DNA of 64,000 nt from Kitagawia praeruptora (GCA_037693485.1 CM075346.1:126530001-126594000); one strand, 5' to 3'; shown: positions 12,925 through 25,500, counted from the stretch's first letter. Numbers and translations: made by a program. The notes: generated from the letters alone by a model not told the origin.

Positions 12925-14363
12925 AAGCTAGCACTTCAATCAATTTACGTACAAGTAAATCAATTTTATTCGTCTTGGTCTAGCGGTATCTCTTTATCTT
13001 TTTTTATGTAACATGTTTCGAGAGTTGGATTTTCTTTCCAGCAATAGGAGCAATCCTTTGCAATTTTTGTTACTCTTTTCTTTTGATGATAAAAGGTCCA
13101 TAGTTCGGATTTAAGATAATTTTTTCAGCGGCCTCTGGCAGACAAACTACTACTACCTTTTTCTCAGTGCCAGAAACAAAATACATCAAAAATGGTACTG
13201 GTAGTAAGAAACTAGTACTCCAATGTCAGGAAGGAAGAGAACAGTCCAGTCTGTAAAGTTCTTGGATTTCAGTCCCAAGCTCACCTTATACAAACGGAAT
13301 TTAGTGGATAAAGTAGTAGTACTATTGAGTTTGCTGAGTTTATTGGCAGACAAAAGAGTTCTTACAGATTCAGTACTTGTAAAGAGACAACAAAAACAAC
13401 AAAACAAACCTTTTAAAAACATTATACTACGTATTAAACAAACATGCATATATAAAAAGGTTTACATGAGAAAAGTCCTTGTTGGTGGTCTTGATTTTCA
13501 TGGTTAGTAAGGTTGTTTCTGACCCCTTATCATTTATTTCTTTGTTTGTGGTCATTTCATTTTTCCATTCTGTTCAAAAGTTTTGGTTAATAATAAGTCT
13601 TCCGGGAAATAATTCATTGAGTGAATCACAAGCTAGGCTCTGGTCAAAATTATAATTACAGAAGTCGGTCTTTGTTTTTTGTTTTCTTTCCGTGTTATTC
13701 AGTAAATATTCACAGCGGAATTTTCCAAATCAAATAAAGTTTCGAGATTTAGTAAAAGATTATTATTATGTGATAGAGTTATACATGTCGAAATTGAAGA
13801 ACATTTCGTTTATTTATTTTTGATGCATATGCAGCGTGCTTATTTGAATTTTAGTTAGATGAAATTTAGAGTTTAAAATTTGTAGAAAAATATTTTAAGA
13901 AGTCGTTTACATTATTCCGTTGACACGTCACAATTGTAATATTGGAAGACTAGTTAAACTTTTGTAAGCTATATATTCCATGTAGTTTCGCAAATCGCAA
14001 TCTAACACATCTTCCATATTCGAACGTACTTCTTTTTTGACCCTCTCGTGTTCCATGAAACGTACAGACACAATAGTTTATGAGTATGTCTACAAAAAAA
14101 GGAACAAAATATGTGGAAGTTTATCTAATTTAATTCAATTTAAACATATATATAAAAATTACCTTACACAATTTTAATCAAAACCTTGGCATAATTAAAT
14201 ATCCTTTTACTAATAAAAACCTAAGTTGACGCTAAATAGAGTTAGAATTTACGTAATCTTAATCGAAATCAAACTTCGTATCCATGTGTTACATATTTTA
14301 TGTACAAAAGATTTGGAAATTTTCAGACTCTTAATAAGAGATCAATTGCTTGTAAGTTTTAAC
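12925..14363. other. Intergenic DNA with a possible SINE remnant
   Basis: Near 12975 the sequence TTGGTCTAGCGGTATC looks like a tRNA A box, and TTTCGAGAGTTGG near 13016 like a B box. This may be a decayed tRNA-derived SINE (about 12970-13090) of the kind at 23743-23880, but I see no duplication around it. The open frames on both strands near 13190-13510 overlap each other and show no protein-like signal. Confidence 0.35.
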
Positions 14364-14571
14364 TAATGACTCGTTTGGCTCACCTTAATATAAGAATTTA
14401 TTGACTTATTTTCAGAAAAAAAAATTATATTTTGATAAAAAAAATTTATACAAGTATTTAATGTATGTTTGAGATTTGCAAAAATAAGTTGGAAAGTTAG
14501 GAATCTTAACTTTCAACTTAAAATAAATTGATTTATTCTGAAAAATAAGTACCACAAACACCTTAAATGAT
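14364..14571. mobile_element. Possible Tourist-like MITE remnant
   Basis: CGTTTGGCTCACCTTA on the left and CACAAACACCTTAAA on the right are imperfectly inverted, with inner AATAAGT and ACTTATTT tracts and TAA at both edges. Ends are too diverged for certainty. Confidence 0.35.
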
Positions 14572-14731
14572 AATCCATGCAAAACATGAGTACGGATCAT
14601 GCATTTACTGTATTTAAAGAGTATAGATGACATCCGATTACTATCAAATACAGTAAATAATAAAAAAAATATATAAATAAAAAAGAGTAGAAAACCTAAG
14701 ATACATCTCACATAAGTTTTCTGAAAAATAA

Positions 14732-15034
14732 CTTAATTGTAGGAGAATGACCTCAACTATTTTTTCTTTGCACAAAAATGACCCAAGTATAAAAATAGAT
14801 AATGTGATGACCTAACTATTTTTTTTTAAACAGATTAGTGTATTCAATTTGTGACTTAATTACAGCATGATGGCTGGACAATATTTTTTTACACACAAAA
14901 ATGGCCCAAAAATAAAAATAAATAGCAGTTTTTAGATTAATTTAGACGGAATGCAATCATCTGCTTAAAAAAAATACTTGGGCCATTTTTATGCAAAAAA
15001 AAATAGTTAAGGTCATCCTCATGCAATTAAGTCT
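14732..15034. mobile_element. TIR-type MITE
   Basis: Left end CTTAATTGTAGGAGAATGAC and the reverse complement of the right end, CTTAATTGCATGAGGATGAC, agree over 17 of 20 bases. The inverted similarity continues through CAAAAATGACCCAAGTAT and ATACTTGGGCCATTTTTAT. No clear target duplication, so the superfamily is unresolved. Confidence 0.6.
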
Positions 15035-15703
15035 AGATTTTATATGTAAATATGAATGGACATTCTTGTAAAATCAAGATTTGATTAAAATTTTATTAAA
15101 AGAAAAATGCTCCTAAGTATGGCCTCACGATCTTTCCTGAAATTATATGTATTTGCAGTACTCTATAAATATAAATTTTATTCATTTTAATTTACGTAAA
15201 TAGTGTATGTGTATATATTTAGAAAGCTTTTAACCTTCTACCTAAGATCATCCTTCGTGCATATCAGAATGTTTTATTAATTAATTCTACGGATCCAATA
15301 AATTTTAAAGAAGATTTTAGAAAACTTTCCTAAGATTATTCCGAGGATAATTTTTCTCTAAATAAAATTGCTTAATTTACGGTGATTTGATCTATAACAA
15401 TTCCTATATTTGAATGAAGTACGAACACAGAGGTTGGAAGATCCCATATCTTTGTAGTACTAAATTCACTGTATCTAGTTTTCAGTTAGAAGTAGCCACC
15501 AAATCAATGGTTTTTACCTAGTCCCCCCTACCTAATTTTAAATCAAACATTAGTACCTAGTACTATGCTGTTTTCATATATAAACTCTACATACAACTAT
15601 ACACACAAATTTCATCATTGTCGAAAGTTCTCAATCTCCCATCTATCTAATTCTTACACTTTCGTTCTCCACAAATGAAACATTTTCATCTTCATACTTC
15701 CCA
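15035..15703 (+). promoter_or_regulatory. Promoter and 5' leader of the CCR3-like kinase
   Basis: AT-rich DNA containing a TATA-like CATATATAAAC at about 15575-15585, roughly 120 bp before the ATG. A C/T-rich leader follows. It carries the upstream ORF at 15675-15707. Confidence 0.5.
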
Positions 15704-15707
15704 ATGA
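15675..15707 (+). CDS. Ten-codon upstream ORF overlapping the kinase start codon
   Basis: An ATG at 15675 opens a ten-codon frame (MKHFHLHTSQ) whose TGA at 15705-15707 overlaps the kinase ATG at 15704 as ATGA. Such an arrangement can lower main-ORF translation or permit termination-reinitiation. It lies downstream of the likely TATA box and so should be in the mRNA. No conservation data are available here. Confidence 0.4.
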   Translation: MKHFHLHTSQ

Positions 15708-18112
15708 CAACGCCGCCGTTAACTCCCGCCGTTATCTCCTTCACTATATTTCTCTTCACTGCCGTTATCCCCGTTAACTCTCTCTCCGGCACTACCTCAA
15801 CTCTCGCCGTCATCTCCGGCGACCCAATTGGCCCCACAATCTGCGGCATTATCGCTTCACAACGGACCCACAACATCATCTGCTCTCAAAACAACAAAAC
15901 ATTCAACATCTCGCCGGAAATCTCGTTCACCCAAATTTCCGGCGGCCGGAATTTCTTCTGCGGCGTCAGGTCCGGTGGGTATACTTTAATTTGTTGGAAT
16001 AATACTTTTGCACCTAAAAGATTGTATTATAATGAAAATTTTACTTTAAGTAATTTAGCTGTAGGTGATAATCAAGTTTGTGGTATTGTTAATAGTACTC
16101 GAAATGTTGTTTGTTGGCGAGGTGAGTCACCGAGTGAGGTGACTCAGTTTCGCAATGTTTCGTCGGGTTTAGGGTTTTCTTGTGGAATTGGAGAGAATTT
16201 AAATAGGGTTTTTTGTTGGAGTAGTAATGGTAATTATTCGAACTTAGCATTGTATGTGCAAAATGAGTTTGCTAATTTTTCAATGTTGAGTGTTGTTGTT
16301 GGTGGAAATTTTGCGTGTGGGTTTAATTTAAGTAGGGGTTTGATTTGTAGGGGGAATAATAGTAATGGTGAATTGAATGTTCCGTTTTCGGGTTTAGAGG
16401 ATGAGTTTAGGGATGTGGTGTTAGGGAGGGATTTTGGGTGCGCTATTAGGAGGGTTAATAGTACGGTTGTGTGTTGGGGAGGGGGGTTTAGGGAGGGTTA
16501 TAGGAATGTTAGTGATGGGGTGTTTTTTGAGTCTATTGTTGCTGGAGAGGATTTTGTTTGTGGATTGACTAGTAGTAATTTCTCGGTGATTTGTTGGGGG
16601 CCGGGGTGGGGTAATGTAGGGAATGAGGTTTCATTGCCGACTATTTTGCCAGGGCCTTGTGTTGAGGAGAAATGTGTGTGCGGTGTGTATCCTCAGTCCG
16701 AGAGGTTGTGTTCTGGTAATGGTAATATATGTAGACGGTGTGATGAGGTGGAAAGGTTTCCGCCAATTTCACCACCACCATTGCGTGATGATGCACCGTC
16801 TTCGCCAAGTAAGGAGATTTCTAAGGGTTTATTGGCGTTTGCTATCGTTGGATCTGCTGGGGCTTTGTTGTCACTTTGTGCTATAATTTATTGTTTGTGG
16901 ACTGGGGCTTGTTTTGGGCATAAGAAAATTCATAGTTCCGTTCAACCGACTATTAATGGGATTAATTCCAATGCTCACAATTCGAATGGAAGTCCTCCTT
17001 CGAGATCTTCCACTATTAGGCGACAGGGTTCTAGAGGATGGAGCCGTCAGAGGAGTGGTACGGGTGGTTTGTTTGGTCGACAGAGGAGTGGAACTTCTGG
17101 TTTATTTGGTCGACAGAGGAGTGGAACCTCGGGAAAGTACGCAGATAGAGCGGAAGAATTCACGTTTTCGGAACTTGTAGCAGCCACCAACAGTTTCTCA
17201 CAAGAGAACAAGATTGGTGCCGGTAGCTTTGGTGTTGTGTATAAAGGTAAATTGCCAGATGGTTGCGAGGTTGCGATTAAAAGGGGAGATACAAGTACAA
17301 TTTTGAAGAAGTTTCAAGAGAAAGAGAGTGCTTTTGATTCAGAGTTGGCATTCTTGTCTAGGCTGCATCATAAGCACTTGGTCAGGCTTGTTGGTTACTG
17401 TGAAGAGGGGGACGAGAAACTTTTAGTATACGATTACATGAAAAATGGTGCACTTCATGATCATTTGCATAAAAATAATAGTGGCCTACTAAATTCTTGG
17501 AAAATGAGGATCAAGATCTCATTAGATGCTGCTCGTGGCATTGATTATCTCCACAATTATGCAGTTCCACCTATAATCCATCGGGACATCAAGTCTTCAA
17601 ACATTTTGCTGGATGCCCACTGGACTGCAAGAGTGTCTGATTTTGGATTGTCGTTAAATGGTCCAGAGCCTGATCATGATTATAGACCAACAAAGGCAGC
17701 TGGAACAGTTGGCTACATTGACCCAGAGTACTATGGACTAAATGTATTAACCGCAAAGAGTGATGTCTATGGTCTTGGTGTGGTATTGCTAGAACTCTTA
17801 ACTGGCAAAAGGGCTATATTCAAGAGCGACAAGGATGAAGGTGAACCAACAAGCCTGGTAGACTTTGCTGTACCAGCCATCATGTCGGGAGAACTGATGA
17901 CAATTTTGGACAAAAGAGTTGGACTACCACAGCTGAATGAAGCTGAGGCAGTAGAGCTGGTGGGATACACTGCCATGCATTGTGTAAGTTTGGAAGGAAA
18001 GGACAGACCAACCATGACCGACATTGTTTCTAATTTGGAACGAGCATTGTTCTTGTGCGAAGATAACCATGGCAGCATCTCCAGTGGTTCGATCTCCATT
18101 GTTTCTGAGTAA
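15704..18112 (+). CDS. CCR3: CRINKLY4-related receptor-like kinase (CCR3-like)
   Basis: An intronless 802-residue single-pass receptor kinase. The N-terminus is a signal peptide (about residues 1-27). Then follow repeated Cys-containing blades of the CxCW/CGI type (FFCGVRSG, VCGIVNS, FSCGIGEN, FACGFNLS, FGCAIRR, FVCGLTSS), the RCC1-like propeller typical of CRINKLY4 proteins. A Cys-rich stretch lies near residues 320-350 and a membrane helix near 375-399 (GLLAFAIVGSAGALLSL). The juxtamembrane region holds three 11-residue repeats of RQRSGTSGLFG type (from residue 448). The kinase has GAGSFGVVYKG (about 505), VAIK, HRDIKSSN (about 626) and DFG (about 646), so it is predicted active. Length matches the family. 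CR4-type receptors act in epidermal and cell-fate signalling; the ligand for this branch is not evident. ATG 15704 gives a correct signal peptide. Confidence 0.93.
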   Translation: MTTPPLTPAVISFTIFLFTAVIPVNSLSGTTSTLAVISGDPIGPTICGIIASQRTHNIICSQNNKTFNISPEISFTQISGGRNFFCGVRSGGYTLICWNNTFAPKRLYYNENFTLSNLAVGDNQVCGIVNSTRNVVCWRGESPSEVTQFRNVSSGLGFSCGIGENLNRVFCWSSNGNYSNLALYVQNEFANFSMLSVVVGGNFACGFNLSRGLICRGNNSNGELNVPFSGLEDEFRDVVLGRDFGCAIRRVNSTVVCWGGGFREGYRNVSDGVFFESIVAGEDFVCGLTSSNFSVICWGPGWGNVGNEVSLPTILPGPCVEEKCVCGVYPQSERLCSGNGNICRRCDEVERFPPISPPPLRDDAPSSPSKEISKGLLAFAIVGSAGALLSLCAIIYCLWTGACFGHKKIHSSVQPTINGINSNAHNSNGSPPSRSSTIRRQGSRGWSRQRSGTGGLFGRQRSGTSGLFGRQRSGTSGKYADRAEEFTFSELVAATNSFSQENKIGAGSFGVVYKGKLPDGCEVAIKRGDTSTILKKFQEKESAFDSELAFLSRLHHKHLVRLVGYCEEGDEKLLVYDYMKNGALHDHLHKNNSGLLNSWKMRIKISLDAARGIDYLHNYAVPPIIHRDIKSSNILLDAHWTARVSDFGLSLNGPEPDHDYRPTKAAGTVGYIDPEYYGLNVLTAKSDVYGLGVVLLELLTGKRAIFKSDKDEGEPTSLVDFAVPAIMSGELMTILDKRVGLPQLNEAEAVELVGYTAMHCVSLEGKDRPTMTDIVSNLERALFLCEDNHGSISSGSISIVSE

Positions 18113-19009
18113 ATTAATCATTTTTTTCAATATTAAATTTAATTCGCTAGTCATTTCCATTTTTACAGTATTTCCTAAAGACATCACTTGTATACATACT
18201 CTCTGACTGTAAAAGATAGAGTTTTAGGGCTTTAGAACTAACATGAGGTGGTTTAGGATTTGTGAACACTGAGCCACAACAATTGGCTTGTGATTTTTTT
18301 CCTTCTAAAGTTCAATTAGAAACTTCTGGTTTCTCTTCTCATGTAATTATATGTTTTTTTTGTCCGAATGTAATTATATGTTTGATTGTACTTGTCTAAA
18401 TTTGCTATTAACTCTTGATCATTGTCTCTCTGTCTTGTATTATTTTTCATAAACAAATGAAAAATGATAATTCGAAGCTGTTTTTTTATTTCCAAAACAA
18501 TATTTGTAACATATGCATTCACGAAGTGTTGCATATTATGATATAATATATTACAAATAACTTTGGAAATAACAAGTCTTAGACTACTAATAATCTAACA
18601 TTTACTAAACATGATGTAATCATATCTGAAAAATGATTAAATTGTCAATTTAAAAAAGGTTGGGGTTTTTGAAAATGTGCAGCAGCGTGGGAAAGACTAG
18701 CATTAATGTGTACAATGACATCAAACAAAAACTGTTGACCAGTTTTTGTTTGAACAACCAGGAATATGCTGATCATAAATTGGGACCTTCCTATCTGTGG
18801 GAGAAAGTAGATACAAAACTATTGACTCTGAAAATTCAAGAAAAGCAACTAAATTGATACGTAAGATTTTCTATGATCTATGTATATTACTAGTACGTGT
18901 ATAACTATATGTGAACTAATACACTGTATTAAATTTGGTGCCATGGTCCTAAGCCTGTAAATAGATTTAAATATGAATAAAGATTATGTGGCCGGGGATT
19001 GTAATAAAC
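18113..19009. other. 3' UTR and flank of the CCR3-like gene
   Basis: T-rich non-coding sequence. A 65-codon open frame near 18660 has no recognisable features. Confidence 0.5.
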
Positions 19010-19213
19010 ATGGTTGTAAAAATCGGTAATAGCTATAAATCGGTTGAGATATTGATTTAAGATTAATCGAGTAATTGGAGATTAATTAGAAGGATTAATC
19101 GAATATTATAATAATATTTAATATATCAATTTAATTTACAATTAAACATATCATTTAATATATCAAAAATTAATCGGGAATTAATTGGATAAATTGAAAA
19201 TTTTTAGAACCAT
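19010..19213. mobile_element. hAT-like MITE (probable)
   Basis: ATGGTTGTAAAAAT on the left and ATTTTTAGAACCAT on the right form inverted ends around sequence rich in GATTAATCG. The target duplication is unclear. Confidence 0.5.
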
Positions 19214-19965
19214 AATAATAAAACATACGTAGACACTTCAATGTGAAAAGTGGATAAGAAATTTAATATGGCAATTAAACGAATGGAAATCTAATAAATG
19301 GTGGCAGGTGAAACTTTCACCGTGAAAGTGATGCTCTAGCCTCCACCGCTTCTGATTGCTCATTTGCTCCCTCCCTCTTAAAAATAAAATAAGGCAGTCC
19401 AATTTATAGTTTAGGAGATACCAATAATTGAGAGATATTGGATCGTTTGATTCATGAAATGATACGAGATTGGAATCATATTGTACTTGGTTGTGTACTG
19501 AAATGAATATATATAAATATGTTTGATTAAAATATTTTTGAGTAATTAATTTTAATTCATTTAAAATATTATTCTAATTTATTTTTGCATCATTAATTTA
19601 TTTGACATAAATCATTTACATTTAATTAATTAAATAAAGATGAAATACAAATTAATCCTCATATCCTTTTTTGTTTTTTATACCCACCAAGGATATCAAA
19701 AATCCATACATTATGGATTTGAGAATGAATTTCAATTATTTTTAATCAATTAAACATCAAACAAGGGGTTGAAATGAACGAAATTCATATCAAATTCTAA
19801 AATATCTTGAAAATCGTCTTGATGGTCGAATAAATAAAGAATAATGGAAAAATAATGAGGGTAAATGGTTGTACGAAGAGAATGGTTAATAATATAAAAT
19901 AATCAAAAAATTTGTTATTTATCATGCATAAAAATAAATAGAGACCCGTCATAATTACATGTAAA
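19214..19965. other. Intergenic DNA, repeat-like
   Basis: AT-rich. GTTTGATTCATG near 19448 and CATCAAACAAGG near 19756 are weakly inverted and may mark an old MITE. No gene seen. Confidence 0.35.
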
Positions 19966-21843
19966 CTAGTCGATAAAGCCGCGCTTCGCGGCGGCGTTAT
20001 AATATTTTTTTTAAAAATTTAATACATTTACGTTATATTATAATATTAATTTAAAATTTTAATAATTAAATATCCTTTTCTAATGAATCGATTTTTTGTT
20101 AAACACAATTCTTTCGATTGAGCCGCTCTCTCATTAAAATCAAAATCTCAACTTTAACATATATTATAAAGACTTATATAATATTTTTTATCCATAAAAT
20201 CGAACAATAAAAAAAATTATGACATCAATATCAAATTCTAATAGCTAATACAATCTTTTCTAGTGAGTCGTCTTCTCGATAAATACGTTTTGAGTCGCTC
20301 TTATTTGGAACCGAAATTCTAACTAATTATATAAAGAAAGTAAATTCCAATTTTTATATTCTTTAAACTTTCTAATATTTATAGAGTTTTAAAAATGAAA
20401 ATACATCTTATATTTTTTGTATATTATAGATATTCATGTACTTATTTACAACTTCTGCACGAGATGTCTTTCTGTTATGTTAACATTTAAAAAAATTAAA
20501 TTCGAAGACTTTTCGTTACGGGAATAATATTAAATTTATGGATATATTTTTCTAATGCAAGTATAATTAACTTGTATAAAAAAGATAAAATAAAGGATTT
20601 CTAGGAAAAAAGATATATAATTTTAAAAATCGTGTAAGACGTCTCCACCGCCCTCGTATTCTACTTCTAATAAAACATTTTTATTTTATGTATTCCTTAT
20701 ATATTCAAACATCTTTATACGGTCTTCTCTAATGAATCGCTTTCTCGTTAAACACGGTTATTACTATTTATCTGCTCCCTGGTTAAGACCAAAAACCTAA
20801 CTTTTACATGTATCACTTGTATGATAATGTTTATCCATAAAAATCAAATCCTAAAAATAAAATAAAACTTATAACATCAAAATGATATTTTAATAGCTAA
20901 TACAATCTTTTATAGTGAGCCGTCTTCCCGTTAAACACGTTTCGAGCCGCTCTCGTTTGGTCGAAATTCCAAATTCATTACATATTATTATTGATACTTA
21001 TCTTACACAACAACTTTTTTCCTTAAAATTAAAACCTAAAAAATAGAGTGAATTCCAATTTATACTTTATCTAAACTTTTTAAAATTTATGGAGTTTTAG
21101 AAAATGAAAGCACATCTTATTTTCTCTTTATATTATAGATACTCCTATTTTTATTTAGGATTCCTGCATGAGAATGTTCTTTTATAATGTTAACACATCA
21201 ATTCTTTTCTTTTAAATACGATGACTTTTTTATGATAATAGTATTGGATTTATGAATAAATTTTCCTAATAGAAGTATAATTAACTTATATAAAAAATAT
21301 ATAATTTAAGAAGATCGTACTTTCTATAAAATATTTAGTTATATGGATGCTCTATATATTCAAACACATATTCTACTTCTAATAGAACTTTTATTTATAT
21401 GTTTTTCTATAAATTCGAACTCTTATTCTCTATAAATTCAAACTCCTATTCTACTTTCAATAGAACTTTTAATCGTATGCTTTATAAATACTTATTCTAC
21501 TTTCAATAGAAACTTTTATTTATATGTTTTTTCTATAAATTTGAACTCTTATCTCTATAAATTCGAACTCCTATATTCTACTTTCAATAGAACTTTTAAT
21601 CATATGCTTTATAAATACTTATTCTACTTACAATAGAACTTCTAATCATATGTCTTCCTATAAATTCGAACTCTTCACCACTATAAATTCGAACACCTAT
21701 TCTACTTCTAATATGTTAAATGATATTTTTATATTTATAAGTGTTTAAAATTCTAAAATTCTAGAAAATTAGAAAAATAGATTGAGACGATCTTAGAGCG
21801 CCACCTAAACTCCCGCATACCCTCCTTTATATATATATATTGA
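19966..21843 (-). mobile_element. Non-autonomous Helitron
   Basis: Read on the minus strand, it begins with TC at 21843-21842 (TCAATATATATATATAAAGG) and ends with CTAG at 19969-19966. About 12 nt before that end is a perfect hairpin, GCCGCG-AAG-CGCGGC (19978-19992). It sits exactly between a host A (19965) and T (21844). These are the standard Helitron hallmarks. No Rep/helicase frame is present, so it depends on a partner element. It contains internally duplicated AT-rich blocks and a minisatellite, listed separately. Confidence 0.85.
20061..21720. repeat. Internal duplications inside the Helitron
   Basis: Blocks near 20060-20340 recur in order near 20720-20970, for example ATACAATCTTTTCTAGTGAG and ATACAATCTTTTATAGTGAG. 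From about 21400 to 21720 a short unit is repeated several times with variation: TATAAATTCGAACTC followed by TTCTACTTTCAATAGAACTT. Confidence 0.75.
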
Positions 21844-22553
21844 TATTGATGATTCTGGAATCTGTAAATTTTTTAAAATCTTTGACTAGGATTTCTAAGT
21901 TTGACGAGAACACGTGTAATAAGCTCATATTTGTTCCAACGAAACTCTGACGAGAACATGATATCAGAATAACCTAGCTAGTTATTCAACACCATGTAAA
22001 ACTGATTCGGGTGCAGACTCGTCAAGAAGAAATGTGCATGTCCTGCGACTATATTAAAAAGTCCAAAAACTGTTATCAAATCTCTTAACCCATCAATTTT
22101 GAACCCTTAAATCATTTTAAACTTTTCTCCAGCTCAGGAGTACAATCAATAATTCGGGTATCAAACAAACTGAAACATGTAATCAGATGGTACAGCAGTC
22201 ATATATACATGGTAATTTTTATTTTTATTTTATAAAACCTAAGAGTTCTTCAAATAAACTAAAACAGTTAGCAATACTGATCACTCGCACCAAGTTAATT
22301 TTATTTTGGCACAATAAAGTCTTTTGATAAATATATTACAACCAACAACAAAAACAACGAAAGTTATGCACCAGCAAGATGGGACCGTGGAGCATTACCT
22401 ACGTCGACATATACACACATCTCTGCATTACACTTACACTGTACAAAGTGAATAATGTATTTTGAAACTGCACACGGGGTGATATATCCTGATATGGTGG
22501 CGAACAGAATAATACAACAAAGAAATGAAGGAGGACATGCTCACGCGATTATT
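21844..22553. other. 3' flank of the PLC gene
   Basis: Downstream (left) of the minus-strand PLC stop codon. Probably includes its 3' UTR; no other feature seen. Confidence 0.5.
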
Positions 22554-25500
22554 TCAAACAAATTCGAAGCGCATGAGAACTTTCACAGAATTGTATCTGT
22601 CTCCTTTTCTACTATAGAGTGGAACGGCTCGAATACCACTTCTCAGTTCTGAAACAGGCAGGCAAGCTTGGCCTCCAAAGTCATCCTTTTCAGACATGTC
22701 ATACTCGTGAACTTCAACTCGAAGGAGAGCCAGTTCTGGGACTGTTAATGGGAATTCAAACTTTTCATTCCAATTTGGAATCCAGTTGTCTTCAAGTGTC
22801 TTTGTTTTTTTCATTACAGTATCAGCAGGGACACCAGCAATACCGACCTGCAAATTTGCTTGCATTAACCCAAAGCAAAAACAGCATTTACACATCCAAC
22901 TTATTGGAAGTGACTTCTTAGTGTATGTTTGGGGTAGCTTAAAATAAGTAGCTTATGACTTATAAGCACTTATGTCATATAAGTGATGAGTAGAGCAGTC
23001 AGTAGAGTGTTTGGTAAATAAGAACTTATAATCAGTAGACTGTTTGGGTAAATCAGAACTTATAAGTTAACTTTTTTTTATAATTTTCAAAATATTGTTT
23101 TTTTATATATAACAATGGATATCAATGGATAGATTTCGATGAATAGGAAAATTTGATATATACATATCAATTTTCTAATGAATGGATCGAGAGATATATG
23201 GTTTTGAAGATTTGAAGGATATTATATATTACGTATATCGAGAATAAGTTATAAGTTATAAGTTGAAAGTTAAGAATTCTTAACATTCAACTTATGAGTT
23301 TATAAGTTATAAGTTGAGCTAAAACTTATTTTGGCAAACACCCCCATAAGTGCTTATGGCCTTATAAGGCATAAGTGCACATGAAAATGATTGGCCAAAC
23401 AGGCCCTTAATATAATTAGGTCACGAGACCCCAACAGTGACCAACCTCGTACTAGAGGTACTTGCAGAAAATAGGTTTATAAAAGATGATATGTATGCCA
23501 AAATATCCATATTAAGGCGATTAAGTGCAAGAGATTCCATGTACAGTCTTACCCTTGCATAGAAGTCTGGAGGGGAGTACGCATCAAAATGAGTATGCTT
23601 GAAGTCATAATACCAACCTTCACCCATATATACAGTTACCTATACAAAGAGCAAGAGTTTCAGCAGTCGGTCATGAAGACATGAGGGTCTACTAGAACTT
23701 CAATTTGAAATATGATATCTCTAGAACACAAACCACTATCACAATTTCAAGCATTGTGGTCTAGTGAATACCCCTCACCCTTGGTAGCAAGAGGTCGAGA
23801 GTTCGAGTCTCAGTCAATACATATGTGCCCGTCTGCCCAAGCATTTAACTTAATTGTACTCGACCTTACGCAAAAATGAAAACCACTTTCACAGGTAACA
23901 AGAAACTGGGTGCAGTTTCTAGAATTCATAAAGATTTACTCACCTTTAATGTTTTCTTGATCGGGAGTGCAGTTTCAGGATCAAAGACCTCGTTGTGTGG
24001 ACCAGCCTTTAATAAGAAGTCTGGTTTCTTAACATAACCACAACCACCATTTGCCCTGAACATTCCGTGCATTAGCCAAAGTGATCTTCCATAGCCCTGT
24101 CAAAGTGAAATAAGTTTTATGATATTTGGCAATGTTCCTTTACATTTTTACTAGGCAAGAAGTTATTTTACTAGTAACACCCACTGCATCTGACTAATGA
24201 CATGATTTGATAATAAGGAGATCTTGGTGTCAACTGAAATGGCATAAAAATCTTAAGATTTTTTTTTTTGAGGCGATTGGCTATTTCTTTATCTTAGACT
24301 CCCAGACTAAATTCGACAACTTTAAAAGAGATAAAACAAGAGAACTACTGATCATGCCAAAAAAAAAAACATGGAACTATCCCCCGGTTCTAACCTAGGA
24401 AACTGATTATCTATCACTATATATTTCCAGCTCAACCATTTCAAGCACTACACTTAACATTTTCTTCATAATTTATATTTATTTTCCTTCGTGCTATGGT
24501 CAAGTATGATCAGGACAGAATTCTAAAAGAAGATATGGAATAAACGCAGTACACAGAAATTAAAAATGGAATTGTGGAATGTAAAATTTGAAAAATATAG
24601 GCTTGGGTAAACAACTGCAAAAGCTCTTGTTGTGAATAATTAATCAAGTCTAATCTCATGAATCTCATGATTATGTGTGGGATATCACCTATATAAGCTA
24701 ACTCTACTAGGTTCGAGGAACCTTTGGGATTAAAATGAGCATCATATTAATATCTCCACAGCTAGAGTGCTGGCGATATAAGCTAAGTAAATAAATATAT
24801 TACTTTCCCTTACACTATATATGATCGAACTATTCTATAATAAATATATAAATTCTCTTTAATTTTCACTCATGTTCTCCTCATCTCCCTTTATTGAAGT
24901 CACTTGATCGTAAGTTTTGTATGAGGCAAGAACCATGCAAGGACACGATACCTAGGAAATTTTTTCACGTCTTAAGGAACGCCAACTCCAGTTCAAAGTT
25001 CAAACAACAATGACGAACTGATTAACAATTGAAGGCTATGTTATCCGGACTCGGCTACAAGTGTCCGACATGGATACATGTCCAAGTGTTAGACTTGGTA
25101 ACAGTTTAAAAAATGTACATGTTTTTGGCTTTAAACAAGTGTCCAAGTCCGAGGGTCCATGTCCGAGTGTCGAGTGTCCGACACGGGCACTCCAAGGTAA
25201 AATGAAAAGTCCGAGTAACTTAAACTGAAGGCATCTCAAATAAATTTCAATTGAATTATGAACTTGATATAATCAATCTATGTAACAATATTTAGTCTCT
25301 TGAACAATCAAAATATGCTCCACATAAAACGTAGAAGATTTACCCACTATGCCAGATCCATCTTTGATATAGTACTATGTACAACACTACAACTCACAGA
25401 ATCTGAACTGATCACATCATTCTCATGTGACTGGTTTCCCATCTTTTCGTTTTAAATGTGCTCAAGCTCCATTAGCACGACTCTCTGAAAACATGATATG

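Noticed and set aside
12548..12943. 131-codon minus-strand frame
   Set aside because: It reads through the palindromic MITE; the repeated PYRR and FLRY words come from the CGTACCGC hairpins.
13186..13507. Overlapping sense and antisense frames of 87 and 94 codons
   Set aside because: Mutually antisense, no domain, no splice context.
23750..23825. tRNA gene
   Set aside because: A and B boxes are present, but no cloverleaf or acceptor stem forms and a duplication flanks a longer unit; called a SINE.
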